64,000 nt of DNA, from positions 2,728,001 through 2,792,000 of the forward strand of contig OZ244836.1 of NCBI GenBank assembly GCA_965220645.1, in the 5' to 3' direction. Position numbers and translations under genes: made by a program. The stretch comes from Aldehydirespirator sp965220645. Lineage in GTDB: Bacteria > Actinomycetota > Acidimicrobiia > Acidimicrobiales > Aldehydirespiratoraceae. Under the pieces are notes generated by a model. It saw only the letters and a program-made list of their open reading frames with translations. It ran no database searches and had not been told where the DNA came from. Below are positions 52,469-60,432 of this stretch, piece after piece; the first letter of the stretch is position 1; each line of letters opens with the position of its first letter.

Positions 52469-55400
52469 CTGATCCCGCCGGGCACGGCGAACGCGCCGTA
52501 GCCGCGCTGGCGACACCCCTTGCGCCGGGGCCGGCGAAGGTCGAGGGCAACGACTGGAAATCCCTCGACACGACCCCCCTGGAGCGATTCGAGCCCCGTC
52601 TGAGGGCCACGGTGGTGGTTCCCTACTATCAGGCGCCGGACGCGCTGGCCCTCACCCTGGCCGGTCTGGAGCGCCAGAGCTACCCGCGTGACCTATTCGA
52701 GGTGATCGTGGTGGACGACGGGTCGGACCCGCCGTTGGAGCTGTCCGAGCCGTCGCCGTTGAACGTCCGTGTGATCCATCAGCCCGATCTCGGGTTCGGC
52801 CTGGCCCGTGCCCGCAACAACGGCGCCCGCGTCGCTCAAGGCGACATCGTTGTCTTCCTCGACTGCGACATGATTCCCGCCCGCGAGTGGCTCGCCGCCC
52901 ACGCCCGGTGGCATCACGCCGCCAGCGACGCGATGTCGATCGGCTTCCGGCGACACCTCGACGTCACCGGCGTCTCGGCCGCCGATGTGCGCAACTACGG
53001 CGGAACGCTCGACGAGATGTTCGCCGACCGGCCCTTCCACCGACCCGAATGGATCGAGTCCCACATGGCCCGCACCGCGGAGTTGACCTCCGACGACGAC
53101 GACTTGTTCCGCGTGGCCTCGGGCGGGAACCTCGGGATGTCGCGCGACTTCTACTGGGAGGTCGGAGGCAACGATGAGTCGTTCACCCAGTGGGGCGCTG
53201 AGGACGTCGAATTCGGCTACCGGGCCTTCACTCTCGGCGCGCTTGTAGTTCCCGAGCGCCGGGCGCTGTGCTGGCACCAAGGAGAGGGCGCCACACCCAG
53301 CTCCGCGGAGGTGCGCAGCCTTGAACAGCAGCGGGCCAAACTGTCGCAGTTGATCGCCCACCACGGCTTCAGGAGAGCCAAGCCGGGCCGCAGCTTCACA
53401 GTCCCCCAGTACGTGGTCAGCGTGGCGACCGACGGGGCCGACACCGACGCCCTGCTCGGCACCGTCGAGAGCCTCCTGGAGGGCGACGTCCACGACCTGG
53501 TCGTCTGGATCGAGCAGCGGCAACCGGCCGACACCGAGGAGGCTCACGCGGCCGAGATCGTCAGACGCCTCCTCGGGGGCGACCCGAGGGTGCGCTTCGG
53601 TCCGCGGGGCGGCGCACCGGGCGCGTTCTCCGCATCACAGTTCCACCTCTTCGTGCAAGCCGGCACGCCCGTCGCCACCGACCTTGTGTCCGGGCTCCGC
53701 AAGCAGCTGGGCACCGCGGAATTCGCGGCTGCATCGCAGCGCGACGGCAGCGTCGCCATGCTGGTGAGGGCCAGGAGGCTGCACCGCGAACTGCGCCGGG
53801 GACTCGACGGAGAATCGATCACTGCGGCCGCCCTGGCACCGAGGCTGCTGCGGCACCAGGCGGCGTCGATCCTCATCCCCGAGCAAAGCCTCCCCGACGA
53901 CGTCCAGGCGGCTTCGGGGGTGCCCTCCGCCCCGGATGGCGCGTCGACAAACTCGGCTGATGCGCCTCGAGAACTCGACGAGTCGGACGAGCCGGACCCC
54001 TCACGACGGCGACGCCCGCGAGACACCGAGAGTCGCCCAGCGAACACCCCGGCCGTAGTCCGGGAATCGGCGCGCGTTGCGAATGAAGGGCGGCTGCCGA
54101 GGCTGCGGAAGTTGGGACGCATCGCCGCCCACACCGCTACCGAGGCGCGCTCGGTGCGCAGCCCAGGCGATGCCACACGGCTGGCGCTCACTGTCGGAGC
54201 GTGGATCATCCGAGCCGCGGGCTGGCGCCTGAGACGGATCGCGTTGCGGCTACGCAGGGTCAGGTGGCTCGTACGCAGGGCCTGGTGGCGGATACGCAGG
54301 GTCAGGTGGCTCGTACGCAGGGCCTGGTGGCGGATACGCAGGATCGCGTTGCAAGTACGCAGAACGGCCCGCCGAAGTGCCCACGCGGTCGGCAGAGGCA
54401 TCAAAGGGCGGCCTCGCTCGACGACAATACGGCCGGCCACCTATCGCCTCGGTCCGTCCATCGCAGCGTGCGGTCCGCGGTCCGCGGCTGTGTTCGCTGC
54501 CTGGATGAGGCTCCACACCAAGTCCTCGGCCCCCGCCCAAGTCGTGCTGTGCGACGACATGCCCCTTCCGAGCACATGGAAGCCCAGAGCCGGCGCCGCG
54601 GTGATCTCGCTGGGCGACGTGGCGCCGGCCGCGGCCACGCCGGCCTTCGACGCCGAGCAGGTCAATCCCGCCCACTGGCCCGTGGCCTTGAAGCGGGCAG
54701 CCGCTCTCGGGCCCAAGAAGCTGCTGCCGACCGGGCACACCGCCTCCAGGAGGGTGGACGCGGCCAACCTCGCGAGAGCGCGCCGCTACCACCACTTAGT
54801 CGATGTGGCCGCATATCACGCCGACGCGCAGGCCAGGGCGGGCGCCGTGGCGGCAATGGCGGCCAGCGGCGCGGTGGTCCGCCTCTGCGACGGCGGCGTC
54901 GAGGTGGCCGGACTCCTGGGCGAGAGGCTCTTCGCCCTGCTCACCGATCCCCGCATCGGGACCGCTTCAGAAGCTGAGCGCGAAGCCTTGAGCGTAGAGA
55001 TGCGACGTGAGGCGCTGCGCACGCACTCTCTGCGGGCGCGAGCCCGTCAGCTGTGCGAAGCCGCGTCGTTGAAGGTGGGGGGCCTGCCGCTGGTGTCGGT
55101 GCTGCTGGCCACCCGACGGCCGGATCGTGTTGCTGAGGCGATCGCTTCGGTGACAGCCCAGACCTACCCCCGCGTCGAGCTTGTGCTGGCCGCGCACGGC
55201 GACGGATTCGACCGCGCTCGGATCGAGGCACTGGCCTCCGGCAGCGGCGCGGACGCCCGCGTGCTGCTCGTGCCCGCGGGGCGCGTGCTCGGCGAGGTGC
55301 TCAACGAGGCGCTGGAGCACAGCCGGGGCGAGTTGGTCACCAAGTTCGACGACGACGACTTCTACGGGCCAGAGCACATCTGGGACCTGGTGCTGGCCCA

Positions 55401-55779
55401 CGAGTACTCCAGAGCCTCGCTGGTCGGCAAGGCGGCCGAGTACGTGTACCTGGAGGGAGCGGACCGCACCCTGCGCAGGTTCCGCGGCGGCGCCGAGCGC
55501 TTCGGGTCGAAGCTGACGCTGGCCGGCGGCGCGATGATCATCGCCCGCAGCGACCTCGATGCGGTGGTGGGGTGGCAGCCGGTGCCCTCAGGCGTCGACA
55601 GAGCCCTCATGAAGGACGTCGTCGACGGCGGGGGCCAGCTCTACCGCACGCACGGACGCGGCTACCTGCTGGTGCGGCATGCTGACGGGCACACCTGGGA
55701 GGTTGACGATGAGTATTTCCTGGAGCAGGCTGTCGAGGTTCACGACGGCTGCGACCTCCGCTTCGCCGGCGTCATCTGA
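52465..55779 (+). CDS. Giant bidomain glycosyltransferase (GT2 + central domain + GT2), paralogue 1
   Basis: A 1104-residue protein. GT-A domain 1 (about 45-280): ATVVVPYYQAPDALALTLAG, EVIVVDDGSDPPLELSEP, VVFLDCDMIPAREWL, GGNDESFTQWGAEDVEFGYR. A variable region, a basic Arg/Trp heptad repeat (about 588-640), a central domain (about 670-865), and GT-A domain 2 (about 871-1104) with PLVSVLLATRRPDRVAEAIA and TKFDDDDFYGPEHIWDLVLA follow. The central part ends ALRTHSLRARARQLCEAASL, which recalls the end of CgeB-type transferases. Paralogue of 57085-60060. It probably adds two sugars in turn. Confidence 0.88.
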   Translation: MTDPAGHGERAVAALATPLAPGPAKVEGNDWKSLDTTPLERFEPRLRATVVVPYYQAPDALALTLAGLERQSYPRDLFEVIVVDDGSDPPLELSEPSPLNVRVIHQPDLGFGLARARNNGARVAQGDIVVFLDCDMIPAREWLAAHARWHHAASDAMSIGFRRHLDVTGVSAADVRNYGGTLDEMFADRPFHRPEWIESHMARTAELTSDDDDLFRVASGGNLGMSRDFYWEVGGNDESFTQWGAEDVEFGYRAFTLGALVVPERRALCWHQGEGATPSSAEVRSLEQQRAKLSQLIAHHGFRRAKPGRSFTVPQYVVSVATDGADTDALLGTVESLLEGDVHDLVVWIEQRQPADTEEAHAAEIVRRLLGGDPRVRFGPRGGAPGAFSASQFHLFVQAGTPVATDLVSGLRKQLGTAEFAAASQRDGSVAMLVRARRLHRELRRGLDGESITAAALAPRLLRHQAASILIPEQSLPDDVQAASGVPSAPDGASTNSADAPRELDESDEPDPSRRRRPRDTESRPANTPAVVRESARVANEGRLPRLRKLGRIAAHTATEARSVRSPGDATRLALTVGAWIIRAAGWRLRRIALRLRRVRWLVRRAWWRIRRVRWLVRRAWWRIRRIALQVRRTARRSAHAVGRGIKGRPRSTTIRPATYRLGPSIAACGPRSAAVFAAWMRLHTKSSAPAQVVLCDDMPLPSTWKPRAGAAVISLGDVAPAAATPAFDAEQVNPAHWPVALKRAAALGPKKLLPTGHTASRRVDAANLARARRYHHLVDVAAYHADAQARAGAVAAMAASGAVVRLCDGGVEVAGLLGERLFALLTDPRIGTASEAEREALSVEMRREALRTHSLRARARQLCEAASLKVGGLPLVSVLLATRRPDRVAEAIASVTAQTYPRVELVLAAHGDGFDRARIEALASGSGADARVLLVPAGRVLGEVLNEALEHSRGELVTKFDDDDFYGPEHIWDLVLAHEYSRASLVGKAAEYVYLEGADRTLRRFRGGAERFGSKLTLAGGAMIIARSDLDAVVGWQPVPSGVDRALMKDVVDGGGQLYRTHGRGYLLVRHADGHTWEVDDEYFLEQAVEVHDGCDLRFAGVI
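54253..54336. repeat. 42-bp in-frame direct repeat (2 copies) built of 21-bp half units
   Basis: 54253-54294 and 54295-54336 are identical 42-bp units. Each is made of two related 21-bp halves beginning CGCAGGGTCAGG and CGCAGGGCCTGG. They encode RRVRWLV and RRAWWRI heptads, giving a very basic, Trp-rich amphipathic stretch. Confidence 0.93.
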
Positions 55780-57088
55780 AGCCACCGGGAGCGCCACCTC
55801 GTCACGCCGGAGAACACCATCCGAAACCGGTGGGCGCGCGACCCGATTTCACTGGGGGACCGCGTCCGTCGCCGCCGGAGCGGTGCTCGTGTTCACCAAC
55901 GGCCCGGTCCTGCTGTTCTCCAAGCATGTGCTGGATCGCACCGGCCGATGGGAGGACCACGCGGTCTGGCCGGTGCTGGCAGCAGCCGCGGCATGCGGTG
56001 CGGCGTTGGCCGCACACCGGGTGCTGGGCGCCACGAGCCGGCCGCGGGATCGTTCCTCGCGGGTTGCGGCGGCTGCGGTGGGCTGCTTCACGTTGGCCGC
56101 GGTGGCGTCCACGCTGTGGAGCGTTGATCCCGCGGCCACGGCGTGGCGCTCGTCCGTCTATGTGGGGATGGCCCTGCTGGCCTGGGCGATCGCCGGCTTC
56201 GACTACGACGAGACAGCCGCGGTCGTGGCCGCGGTGGCGGGCGCCGCCGTGGCCGCGAGCCTCCTGTTGGTATGGCTGCGCCCCGACCTGGGACTCCATC
56301 CTGACGGCAGCTGGAAGGGCGTCTACACCAACCGCAACTCGCTCGGACCGTTGGCCGCGGTGGGAGTCCTGGTCAGTGTCCGTTACCTGCTGGCGTCCCG
56401 AGGTTGGCCACGGGTCGCAGCGGCCGGCGGTGCTGCCGCCGCGGTCGCGGCGCTCGTCGGCGCTGGAAGTCGCACCGCATGGATCTCGCTGGCGGTTGCG
56501 ACCGTTGCCGCGACCGTGGTCGGGTCTCACCACTGGCTCAGCAAACGCTGCGGCGCGGCTGCTGCCAGGACAGCCACGGCCGCGGCGGCGGTTCTGGCCA
56601 CCGGGGCCACGGCCGCGGCGGTAGTCGTGCAGTGGGACGTGCCCACGTTCAGCCAGCGGCGCGAGATATGGGGCCTGGTCTGGGACCGGATTGTGCAACG
56701 CCCGGTGCTCGGGCACGGCTTCTTCACCTTCTGGGACATCGAAGAATTGACCCAGCACGCGCTCCTGCGCCGGGGCAGCGCCCACAACAGCCTCGTCGAG
56801 GTGGGCCTCGGGCTGGGGCTGCTGGGCGCGGTGCCGTTCACGGTGATCGTTTTGCTGGCTGTTCGCAACGCGGGCTCGGCCCTGTGGCGGCGCCCCGGGC
56901 CCGACACATGGTTCGGTGCCGCCCTCGTAGCCTTCCTGATTGTGGAGAACCTCACGGAGAGCTTCGTCCTGTGGTTCTCCTACATCTGGGTGCTGCTGAT
57001 GGCCGCTTCTCTCCGACCGGCTCCTGCCGCTGCGCATAAATTGGCCGCAGCCGCGCTCCACCGAGAGCCATCGGGCGCGGGCAGATGA
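55709..57088 (+). CDS. O-antigen ligase/polymerase-like membrane protein
   Basis: A 459-residue protein with about 11 helices. The conserved external-loop segment RRGSAHNSLVEVGLGLGLLG matches the Wzy_C/WaaL pattern with its His, and REIWGLVWDRIVQRPVLGHG with TNRNSLGPLAAVGVLVSVRY are further family blocks. It would polymerise or ligate lipid-linked glycan. ATG 55709 is preceded by GGGAGG (55697-55702, 6-nt spacing) inside the end of the preceding gene, so the overlap is 71 nt; ATG 55679 is less likely. Overlaps the next gene by ATGA. Confidence 0.86.
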   Translation: MSISWSRLSRFTTAATSASPASSEATGSATSSRRRTPSETGGRATRFHWGTASVAAGAVLVFTNGPVLLFSKHVLDRTGRWEDHAVWPVLAAAAACGAALAAHRVLGATSRPRDRSSRVAAAAVGCFTLAAVASTLWSVDPAATAWRSSVYVGMALLAWAIAGFDYDETAAVVAAVAGAAVAASLLLVWLRPDLGLHPDGSWKGVYTNRNSLGPLAAVGVLVSVRYLLASRGWPRVAAAGGAAAAVAALVGAGSRTAWISLAVATVAATVVGSHHWLSKRCGAAAARTATAAAAVLATGATAAAVVVQWDVPTFSQRREIWGLVWDRIVQRPVLGHGFFTFWDIEELTQHALLRRGSAHNSLVEVGLGLGLLGAVPFTVIVLLAVRNAGSALWRRPGPDTWFGAALVAFLIVENLTESFVLWFSYIWVLLMAASLRPAPAAAHKLAAAALHREPSGAGR

Positions 57089-60060
57089 CCGCTCCGCCTC
57101 CTGCACCAGTGCGCGGAAACGACTGGCGCTCTCTCCCAGTCGCGCCGGTCGAGTTCTTCGAGCCTGACATGGTCGTCACCGTCGTAATCCCCTACTTCGA
57201 GGCGCCCGAGGCGCTGGCCCTCACCCTCGCCGGGCTGGAGGGTCAGACCTACCCGCGGGAGCTCTTCGAGGTGGTCGTCGTGGATGACGGCTCGGATCCG
57301 CCGCTGGAGCTGGAGAAGCCGACGTCGTTGCGGGTGCGGGTGATCCACCAGGAGGACCTGGGCTTCGGGCTGGCTCGAGCCCGAAACAACGGAGCACGAG
57401 CGGCGACCGGAGACATCCTCGTGTTCCTCGACTGCGACATGGTGCCCGAAGCCGAATGGCTGGCCTCTCACGCCCGCTGGCACCACGCGGCCTGCGATCT
57501 CGTGACTCTCGGGTTCCGCCGGCATGTCGACTTCGAGGGCATCGACGCCGACGCGGTCAGAGGTCGGCCGGGTTCACTCGAAGAGCTCCTCGCAGAGCGA
57601 CCGGTGCAGCGCCCGGAATGGATAGAGCGCCGGATGGCTGGCACCGACGACCTCACGGCCGACTCCGACGACATCTTCAGAGTCGTAACCGGCGGGAACT
57701 TCGGCATGTCGGCCGCGTTCTTCACCGAGGTGGGAATGTTCGACGAGTCGTTCACGCAGTGGGGGGCTGAGGACATCGAGTTCGGCTGGCGGGCCTACGC
57801 CCTCGGAGCGGTGCTGGTCCCCGAGCGCGGCGCCCTGTGCTGGCACCAGGGTCCGGGCGCGGTGCTCACTGAGAGCGAGACCGTCAGCCTGGAGCAGCAG
57901 CGCGACAAGGTGTCGCATCTCATCCCCGACCGGAGGCTGCGCTCCGCCGCGCCGGGACGGTCGTTCACGGTTCCGGAGATCGTGGTCGCGGTGGACCCGG
58001 GCGACGCTGAGCCCGACATCATCCTGGCAACCGTCGAGCAGGTTCTGGCAAGCGACGTGCACGACCTGTTCGTCTGGGTCGAGGAGCGTCCAGCAGAGCG
58101 CTTCGAGAGGCTTCATCGGCTGCTCGACCCGGACCCGCGGACAGAAGTCGGGGCGGCTGGAGGCGCAGCGGGCGCCCACCCGGGAGCTGCGTTCTTCGTC
58201 ACGGTTCCCGCCGGCGCCGAAGTCACCCCCAGGATGATCGGGCGGTTGCGCCAGCAGCTCGGAACGGCCGCCTCGGGCCAGTCCGACCTCGCCTCGGGAC
58301 ACCGGGTCACCATCACCAGGGCCTGGGCACTCAATCGGGCTCGGCGCGGCAACCTGACCATATCCGATGTCGGGGACGTCGCCGAGCTGGATGTGGACTC
58401 GCTCAAGGTCATCCAGGAACCGCAACCCCAGAGCCGGCTGGCCGCCCGGCTGCAGGGACCGGTCAAGACCCTGCTGAAAGTATGGACTCGATTCCGGCGG
58501 CACCTGGCGACCGTGTTCGGCGCTGCGCTGCGTATCCGCAGTCCGGGGGATGTGGGCCGCTTCGTAGCGATGATCGTCCGGGCCGTCTGGTGGCGGCTCC
58601 GAAACATCCGCTGGAGGTTGCGGCGGGTTCGGAAGCGCCTGAAGATCTGGCTGGGCCTGCAGGCCAAGAGCCGCCGTTACGTCCCCCGACTGGCCCGCTA
58701 TCCGCTCGGCGCCGAGATAACTGCCGCCGGGAGGGTCGCGTCGGCCGTGCTGGCGGCGTCGGCCAGGGTCGCCGCTCCCGCCGGCGATCACCATGTGGAC
58801 ATCGTGCTCGTCGACTCACCCCAAGCAGCGCGCGCCGTCGCGAGCAGGTCGTCCGTCGGCCCCCGCCCAGCGGTGGCGGTGCTGGACGAGTTGAGTCCCC
58901 AACTCTCCGTTCAAGCATTCGATGCAGAGGCCGTGAACCCCATCGGCTGGTCGGCGGCTCACGAGCCCGCATCCGCGACGCTGCGGTCCCAGCTTCCCTC
59001 CGCCGGGCGGGGGATCTTCAGCCACCGGATTGGTGGCGACTCTCTGGACGGGTTGCGTTCCCTGCACCACCTGGAGGATCGGGCGACATTCCACAGGAGC
59101 GTTCCGCAGCGGGCGGCCGCTCTGGCGGCGCTCGCCGCGGCCGGCGTCCTGGTCAGCGTCCCCGACCCCGACGCCGACCTGAAGGAGTGCCTCGGCGAGC
59201 AGTTGCACGACCTGCTGGCCGGCCAGTCCGTCGCGCATGCCTCCACCCATGATCGGGAGCTGTTGAGCATCGCCATACGACGCTGCGCGCTGCGAGACCA
59301 CTCGCTGCGCAGCCGTGCCCGACAGATCCTGAGCGCGGCCGGCATGAGCGCTCCGGCGCCAGAGGTCTCGATCCTCGCGCCGACGAGGCGACCCGAGAGA
59401 GTGAGCGCGGTCATCGACGCGGTGCGGTCCCAGACCTACCCGCGCTTGGAGTTGGTGCTCGCCCTCCACGGTGACGGCTTCGGTGGCGATTCGGAGATCG
59501 CGGCGCTGACCGGCACCCTGCAACATCCGGTGCGGGTGGTCCGAGTGGACGCAGACGAGCCCCTCGGGTCCGTTCTCAACGCGGCCGTCGAAGCATCTTC
59601 GGGCGCGCTGCTTACCAAGATGGACGACGACGACTTCTACGCCCGCGAGCACGTCTGGGATCTGGTGCTGGCCCACGAGTACTCCCGGGCCGAGCTGGTA
59701 GGGAAGTCAGCCGAGTACGTGTACTTGGAGAGACTCGACAAGACGGTGCGCGATGCCCACCGTCAAAGGTTCTCGGAAAGCTTCATACCGTTCATCGGCG
59801 TGTCCGGAGGCGTACTGATCATCGCGCGGCACGATCTTGGTGCCGCAGGCGGCTGGCGCCGCGTCCCGCGCCGGGTCGACATCGCCCTCGCCCAGGATGT
59901 CGCCGCGGTGGGAGGCAGGATCTACTGGACCCACGGTGCCGGATACCTGCGCGTGCGACACGGCGACGAGCACACCTGGACCGTCGACGACAGCCACTTC
60001 CTGGGCCGAGCCAGCGACACGCGCGACGGCCTCGACTTCTCCTACGCGGGCTTCGACTGA
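57085..60060 (+). CDS. Giant bidomain glycosyltransferase (GT2 + central domain + GT2), paralogue 2
   Basis: A 991-residue paralogue of the product of 52465-55779 with the same order. GT-A domain 1: VTVVIPYFEAPEALALTLAG, EVVVVDDGSDPPLELEKP, LVFLDCDMVPEAEWLASHAR, MFDESFTQWGAEDIEFGWRA. A basic Arg/Trp region (VWWRLRNIRWRLRRVRKRLK) and a central domain follow, then GT-A domain 2: VSILAPTRRPERVSAVIDAV, TKMDDDDFYAREHVWDLVLA and SAEYVYLERLDKTVRD. It lacks the heptad duplication of paralogue 1. The two flank the polymerase gene in one overlapping operon, so they probably act on the same glycan. Confidence 0.88.
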   Translation: MTAPPPAPVRGNDWRSLPVAPVEFFEPDMVVTVVIPYFEAPEALALTLAGLEGQTYPRELFEVVVVDDGSDPPLELEKPTSLRVRVIHQEDLGFGLARARNNGARAATGDILVFLDCDMVPEAEWLASHARWHHAACDLVTLGFRRHVDFEGIDADAVRGRPGSLEELLAERPVQRPEWIERRMAGTDDLTADSDDIFRVVTGGNFGMSAAFFTEVGMFDESFTQWGAEDIEFGWRAYALGAVLVPERGALCWHQGPGAVLTESETVSLEQQRDKVSHLIPDRRLRSAAPGRSFTVPEIVVAVDPGDAEPDIILATVEQVLASDVHDLFVWVEERPAERFERLHRLLDPDPRTEVGAAGGAAGAHPGAAFFVTVPAGAEVTPRMIGRLRQQLGTAASGQSDLASGHRVTITRAWALNRARRGNLTISDVGDVAELDVDSLKVIQEPQPQSRLAARLQGPVKTLLKVWTRFRRHLATVFGAALRIRSPGDVGRFVAMIVRAVWWRLRNIRWRLRRVRKRLKIWLGLQAKSRRYVPRLARYPLGAEITAAGRVASAVLAASARVAAPAGDHHVDIVLVDSPQAARAVASRSSVGPRPAVAVLDELSPQLSVQAFDAEAVNPIGWSAAHEPASATLRSQLPSAGRGIFSHRIGGDSLDGLRSLHHLEDRATFHRSVPQRAAALAALAAAGVLVSVPDPDADLKECLGEQLHDLLAGQSVAHASTHDRELLSIAIRRCALRDHSLRSRARQILSAAGMSAPAPEVSILAPTRRPERVSAVIDAVRSQTYPRLELVLALHGDGFGGDSEIAALTGTLQHPVRVVRVDADEPLGSVLNAAVEASSGALLTKMDDDDFYAREHVWDLVLAHEYSRAELVGKSAEYVYLERLDKTVRDAHRQRFSESFIPFIGVSGGVLIIARHDLGAAGGWRRVPRRVDIALAQDVAAVGGRIYWTHGAGYLRVRHGDEHTWTVDDSHFLGRASDTRDGLDFSYAGFD

Positions 60061-60095
60061 GCCGGTACGGCGTCGCGGGCGTGGGCTCCGTACTG

Positions 60096-60180
60096 GTGGC
60101 GTGAGCGGGGATGCAGATACGGCTGGAGGTTCCTCGCCCGGGCTGCACCTCTTGTTCCTACCCGGCAGCCTCGATCAGCC
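60096..60180 (+). repeat. 85-bp inverted repeat, left arm
   Basis: Reverse complement of 62037-62121 with two mismatches in 85 bp. Contains GGGGATGCAGATACGGCTGG and ends CCCGGCAGCCTCGATCAGCC. The two arms bracket the tandem-duplicated secreted-protein gene. Confidence 0.92.
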
Positions 60181-60300
60181 AAGACACACCCGCAGCTGAA
60201 CGTGCGCCTCGCCCAGCGCCGCCTTGAGCTCCTCGTTCTCAGCCTCCAAACCCCAGCCGGAACGCCACCCCGAGACACAAATCCCCACGTCAGCGGCCAT
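60175..60300 (-). CDS. Possible 41-residue coiled-coil fragment, unknown
   Basis: Short frame from ATG 60300 to TGA 60175, with GATGGGGG directly before the ATG. Its end reads GLEAENEELKAALGEAHVQL, then RVCLG, a heptad-like helix of the kind found in transposase N-termini and other coiled coils. It might be a remnant of a mobile element or chance coding. The stop lies inside the inverted-repeat arm. Confidence 0.25.
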   Translation of the reverse strand: MAADVGICVSGWRSGWGLEAENEELKAALGEAHVQLRVCLG

Positions 60301-60351
60301 CCCCCATCACCAACACCCCATCAACCCGCCATACTCGGGACCGAGGCGAGC

Positions 60352-60381
60352 TTGATCGCCATCCAGATGGCGTGATATAGC
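60352..60381 (+). promoter_or_regulatory. Probable promoter with operator-like palindrome in the spacer
   Basis: -35 TTGATC (60352-60357) and -10 TATAGC (60376-60381) with an 18-nt spacer. The spacer contains the perfect palindrome CGCCATCCAGATGGCG (60357-60372; 6-bp arms, 4-nt centre). It precedes the duplicated secreted-protein gene, with a 50-nt leader ending in GGAAG before ATG 60433. The dyad would be well placed for a repressor. Confidence 0.5.
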
Positions 60382-60432
60382 GTAAGGTTGAAGTTCTTCG
60401 GCGGATCGCTTCAGCGGATCGGAAGTACGGAC

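Larger units (their letters stand above)
60061..60432. other. 372-nt region before the tandem-duplicated gene
   Basis: Holds the left arm of an 85-bp inverted repeat (60096-60180), a possible 41-codon minus-strand frame (60175-60300) and a promoter with an operator-like dyad (60352-60381). Composition changes here from GC-rich to more AT-rich. Confidence 0.7.

Noticed and set aside
59837..60199. 120-codon frame whose last 30 or so residues recur in a frame at 62012-62272
   Set aside because: The shared peptide is only the translation of the 85-bp inverted repeat; the rest of each frame is unrelated and overlaps real genes out of frame.
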